Shown here piece after piece: positions 62,268 through 64,000 of a stretch of DNA of 64,000 bases (the stretch's first letter is position 1; each line of letters begins with the position of its first letter). The position numbers and the translations under genes are program-made. The notes below the pieces were generated by a model. It was not told where the DNA came from, made no database searches, and was given only the letters and a program-made list of their open reading frames with translations. The DNA lies in the NCBI GenBank assembly GCA_965248995.1, contig CBDFKY010000004.1, forward strand, positions 1 through 64,000. Direction: 5' to 3'. This stretch comes from CBDFKY01 sp965248995 (GTDB lineage Bacteria; Pseudomonadota; Alphaproteobacteria; Rickettsiales; UBA998).

Positions 62268-64000
62268 CTATCTTGCAGATTTCCCGGTAATCGGCTCCGC
62301 CCCCGCCGTAATTTGTGCCAGCAGGGAAAGCGTCTGCGGTAGAACACGAGCCATAAAAAACCGCGCCGTAACAAGCTTATCCTGATAAAACGCATCCCCA
62401 TGTCTTTCGCCCATAGCCGCAAGGCTCAATTTCGCCTGCCGTGCCCAGATAAACGCGAACATCACCAGCCCGAACATCTTCAGATATTCCGTCGCCCCGG
62501 CCGCCGCCGCGTTCGGGTTGGCGATTCCTTCTTTCGCCAGCCAGAGCGTTGCCTTGCGCAGATACTCCACATGCCTGGCCAGCGGGGCGATGAATTCCTT
62601 CATCTGCGGATCGTCCCCATGCGCGTCGATAAACTCCTGCACCGGATGGAAAAACGCGCCCAGATATTCGCCGGTGTTATACGGCAGTTTGCGACCGACC
62701 AGATCCATCGCCTGCACGCCGTTGGTGCCTTCGTAGATCATGGTGATGCGCGCGTCTCTCGCATATTGCTCAATGCCGTATTCCCTGATATATCCGTAGC
62801 CGCCGAAACACTGCATCGCCAGATGCGCCGTCTCATGCCCGCCGTCCGTCAGCACCGCTTTGGTGATGGGGGTCATCAGCTGGACGAACGCGTCCGATTG
62901 TTTGCGCACCCCCGCATCCTGATGGCGGTGACTGAGATCATGGTGGAGCGCTACTTCCAGTACTAGGGCCCGGGCCGCTTCGGTGAATGCCCGCGTCGTC
63001 AGCAGCATTTTGCGCACGTCGGGATGGACGGTGATGGGGTCGGCAGGTTTATCCGGCGCGACGGCGCCTGTGAGGCTGCGTCCCTGCAGCCGTTCCGCCG
63101 TATAGGCATAAGCGTTCTGCATGGCCACTTCCGCGATGCCAAGCCCCTGTACGCCGACATACAGCCGCGCCGCGTTCATCATGGTGAACATGGCTTTCAA
63201 GCCTTTATGCGGTTCCCCGACAAGGGTAGCCATAGCCCCGTTATATTCCATCGTGCAGGTCGAAGAGGCGTGGAGGCCCATTTTATGCTCGATCCCGGCA
63301 CAGCGCAGCGCATTGGGTTCACCGAGTGAGCCGTCCTCATTCACGTGATGTTTCGAGGTCAGGAACAGGCTGATCCCTTTCACTCCGGCGGGCGCATCCG
63401 GCAGGCGGGCCAGCACCAGATGCAGGATATTTTCACTTAAATCGTGCTCGCCGGAGGAAATGAATATCTTCGTGCCGTGAAGTGTATAATAAGTGGGGGT
63501 CTTAACCCCCGCTGTCGCTCCCCTGCCGCTTCGCGCCTCGCCTTGCTCGGTTTTATCCTCAGAAATAGCAGGAATGGCTCTGGTACGGATCAGCCCCAAA
63601 TCCGTGCCCGCCTGTGGTTCGGTGAGGCACATGACGCCCGTCCACTCACCGGAAATAAGCTTCGGCAGGTAACGCGCCTTCATCTCTTCGCTCAGATACG
63701 TATGCATCAGGTTATAGGCGCTGTGCGACAGGCCAGGGGTCAGGCCGAAGGACAGGTTGGCGGAACAGATCATTTCCGTCATCGGCATGTTGAGCACTTC
63801 CGGCAGGCCCTGACCTCCGTAGGCCGGATCACCGGTAAAGGCCGGCCAGCCGCCACCCACATACTGCCGGTACGCGTGCATGAACCCTTTGGGCATGGTG
63901 ACCGTGTCGTCCTTATAGGTGCAGCCTTCGGTATCTCCAGAAGCGTTCAGGGGAAACAGCACGTTCTCGCAGAATTTCGCGCCTTCCTCCAGCAGCGGCT
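62268..64000 (-). CDS. Acyl-CoA dehydrogenase, DmdC-like (5' end outside window)
   Basis: At least 576 residues, open to the window edge. It belongs to the long acyl-CoA dehydrogenase family that includes DmdC and FadE-like enzymes. Visible blocks: GGWPAFTGDPAYGGQGLPEVL, SAYNLMHTYLSEEMKARYLP, MCLTEPQAGTDLG, ISSGEHDLSENI, GLHASSTCTMEYNGA, and the FAD-binding IEQYARDARITMIYEGTNGVQAMDLVGRKL. The C-terminal helix bundle ends ITAGAEPITGKSAR. It oxidises acyl-CoA thioesters with FAD and passes electrons to ETF; the substrate cannot be told. The C-terminus is 30 bases from the convergent YdeI gene, and the start lies beyond 64000. Confidence 0.93.
   Translation of the reverse strand, partial: PLLEEGAKFCENVLFPLNASGDTEGCTYKDDTVTMPKGFMHAYRQYVGGGWPAFTGDPAYGGQGLPEVLNMPMTEMICSANLSFGLTPGLSHSAYNLMHTYLSEEMKARYLPKLISGEWTGVMCLTEPQAGTDLGLIRTRAIPAISEDKTEQGEARSGRGATAGVKTPTYYTLHGTKIFISSGEHDLSENILHLVLARLPDAPAGVKGISLFLTSKHHVNEDGSLGEPNALRCAGIEHKMGLHASSTCTMEYNGAMATLVGEPHKGLKAMFTMMNAARLYVGVQGLGIAEVAMQNAYAYTAERLQGRSLTGAVAPDKPADPITVHPDVRKMLLTTRAFTEAARALVLEVALHHDLSHRHQDAGVRKQSDAFVQLMTPITKAVLTDGGHETAHLAMQCFGGYGYIREYGIEQYARDARITMIYEGTNGVQAMDLVGRKLPYNTGEYLGAFFHPVQEFIDAHGDDPQMKEFIAPLARHVEYLRKATLWLAKEGIANPNAAAAGATEYLKMFGLVMFAFIWARQAKLSLAAMGERHGDAFYQDKLVTARFFMARVLPQTLSLLAQITAGAEPITGKSAR

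Noticed and set aside
62237..62296. AGCCGATT direct repeat with AATCGGCT as an attachment site or mobile border near tRNA-Asp
   Set aside because: The repeats are only eight bases, no integrase is near and the tRNA 3' end is not duplicated. A chance hairpin at the end of two convergent genes is more likely.
1..64000. CRISPR arrays, prophage or insertion sequences
   Set aside because: No regularly spaced direct repeats, no transposase, integrase or phage structural genes were seen on reading both strands.

Overview
The window looks like one chromosomal segment of a flagellated, probably piliated, GC-moderate alphaproteobacterium. Evidence: a DUF2336 protein, a PAS_5-type protein, an alphaproteobacterial-type heme A synthase, a DksA with a single zinc-site cysteine, FlgJ without a muramidase domain, argD directly followed by argF, and PilU-type retraction ATPase next to a likely PilT end. 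A Micavibrio-like lineage would fit, but the assignment is an inference and no 16S gene is present.

Layout. (1) 1-1310: end of a probable pilT and complete pilU. (2) 1325-9113, minus strand: flgI-flgJ-flgN-flgK-flgL-fliW-fliB, i.e. P-ring, rod, junction chaperone and proteins, flagellin assembly factor and flagellin lysine methylase. fliW, flgL and flgK each carry what looks like a single-base insertion, and a three-hairpin repeat lies between flgN and flgK. (3) 9307-14194: an unrecognised 624-aa gene, clpB with a heat-shock-type promoter, and a small unknown gene split this flagellar locus from (4) flgE-flgD-fliK (14346-19754, minus). (5) 19984-30942: cold-shock protein, glutathione peroxidase, secD, zapE, a CPBP membrane protease homologue, an Mla-type lipid transport operon (mlaE-F-D plus lipoprotein), hisS, prfA and an unknown gene. 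(6) 30978-33427: divergent heme-copper-oxidase-like membrane protein and ctaA. (7) 33507-44947: secE-nusG-rplKAJL-rpoBC. (8) 44953-47361: ribE, an AT-rich HEPN-like gene and a ribBA-type gene, directly behind rpoC where many Proteobacteria have rpsL-rpsG-fusA. (9) 47572-53268: a very large flagellin, FlaG-like protein, fliD and fliS. (10) 53436-61708: dksA, DUF2336, a dicarboxylate/amino-acid symporter, aminotransferase, PAS protein, an HExxH protein resembling M91 effectors, argD-argF and a DsbE-like thioredoxin. (11) tRNA-Asp with a clear promoter, a small YdeI/OmdA-type protein, and a truncated DmdC-like acyl-CoA dehydrogenase running off the right edge.

Together the flagellar blocks describe hook, rod, junction, cap and filament. 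FliB and FliW next to the junction genes suggest a filament made of a giant flagellin that may be lysine-methylated. The centre of the window is the conserved transcription/translation core. I saw no prophage, insertion sequence, CRISPR array or complete defence cassette. The least explained elements are the 624-aa orphan, the HEPN gene inside the riboflavin genes, the M91-like protein, the oxidase-like protein without the usual CuB histidine pair, and the cluster of frameshifts.
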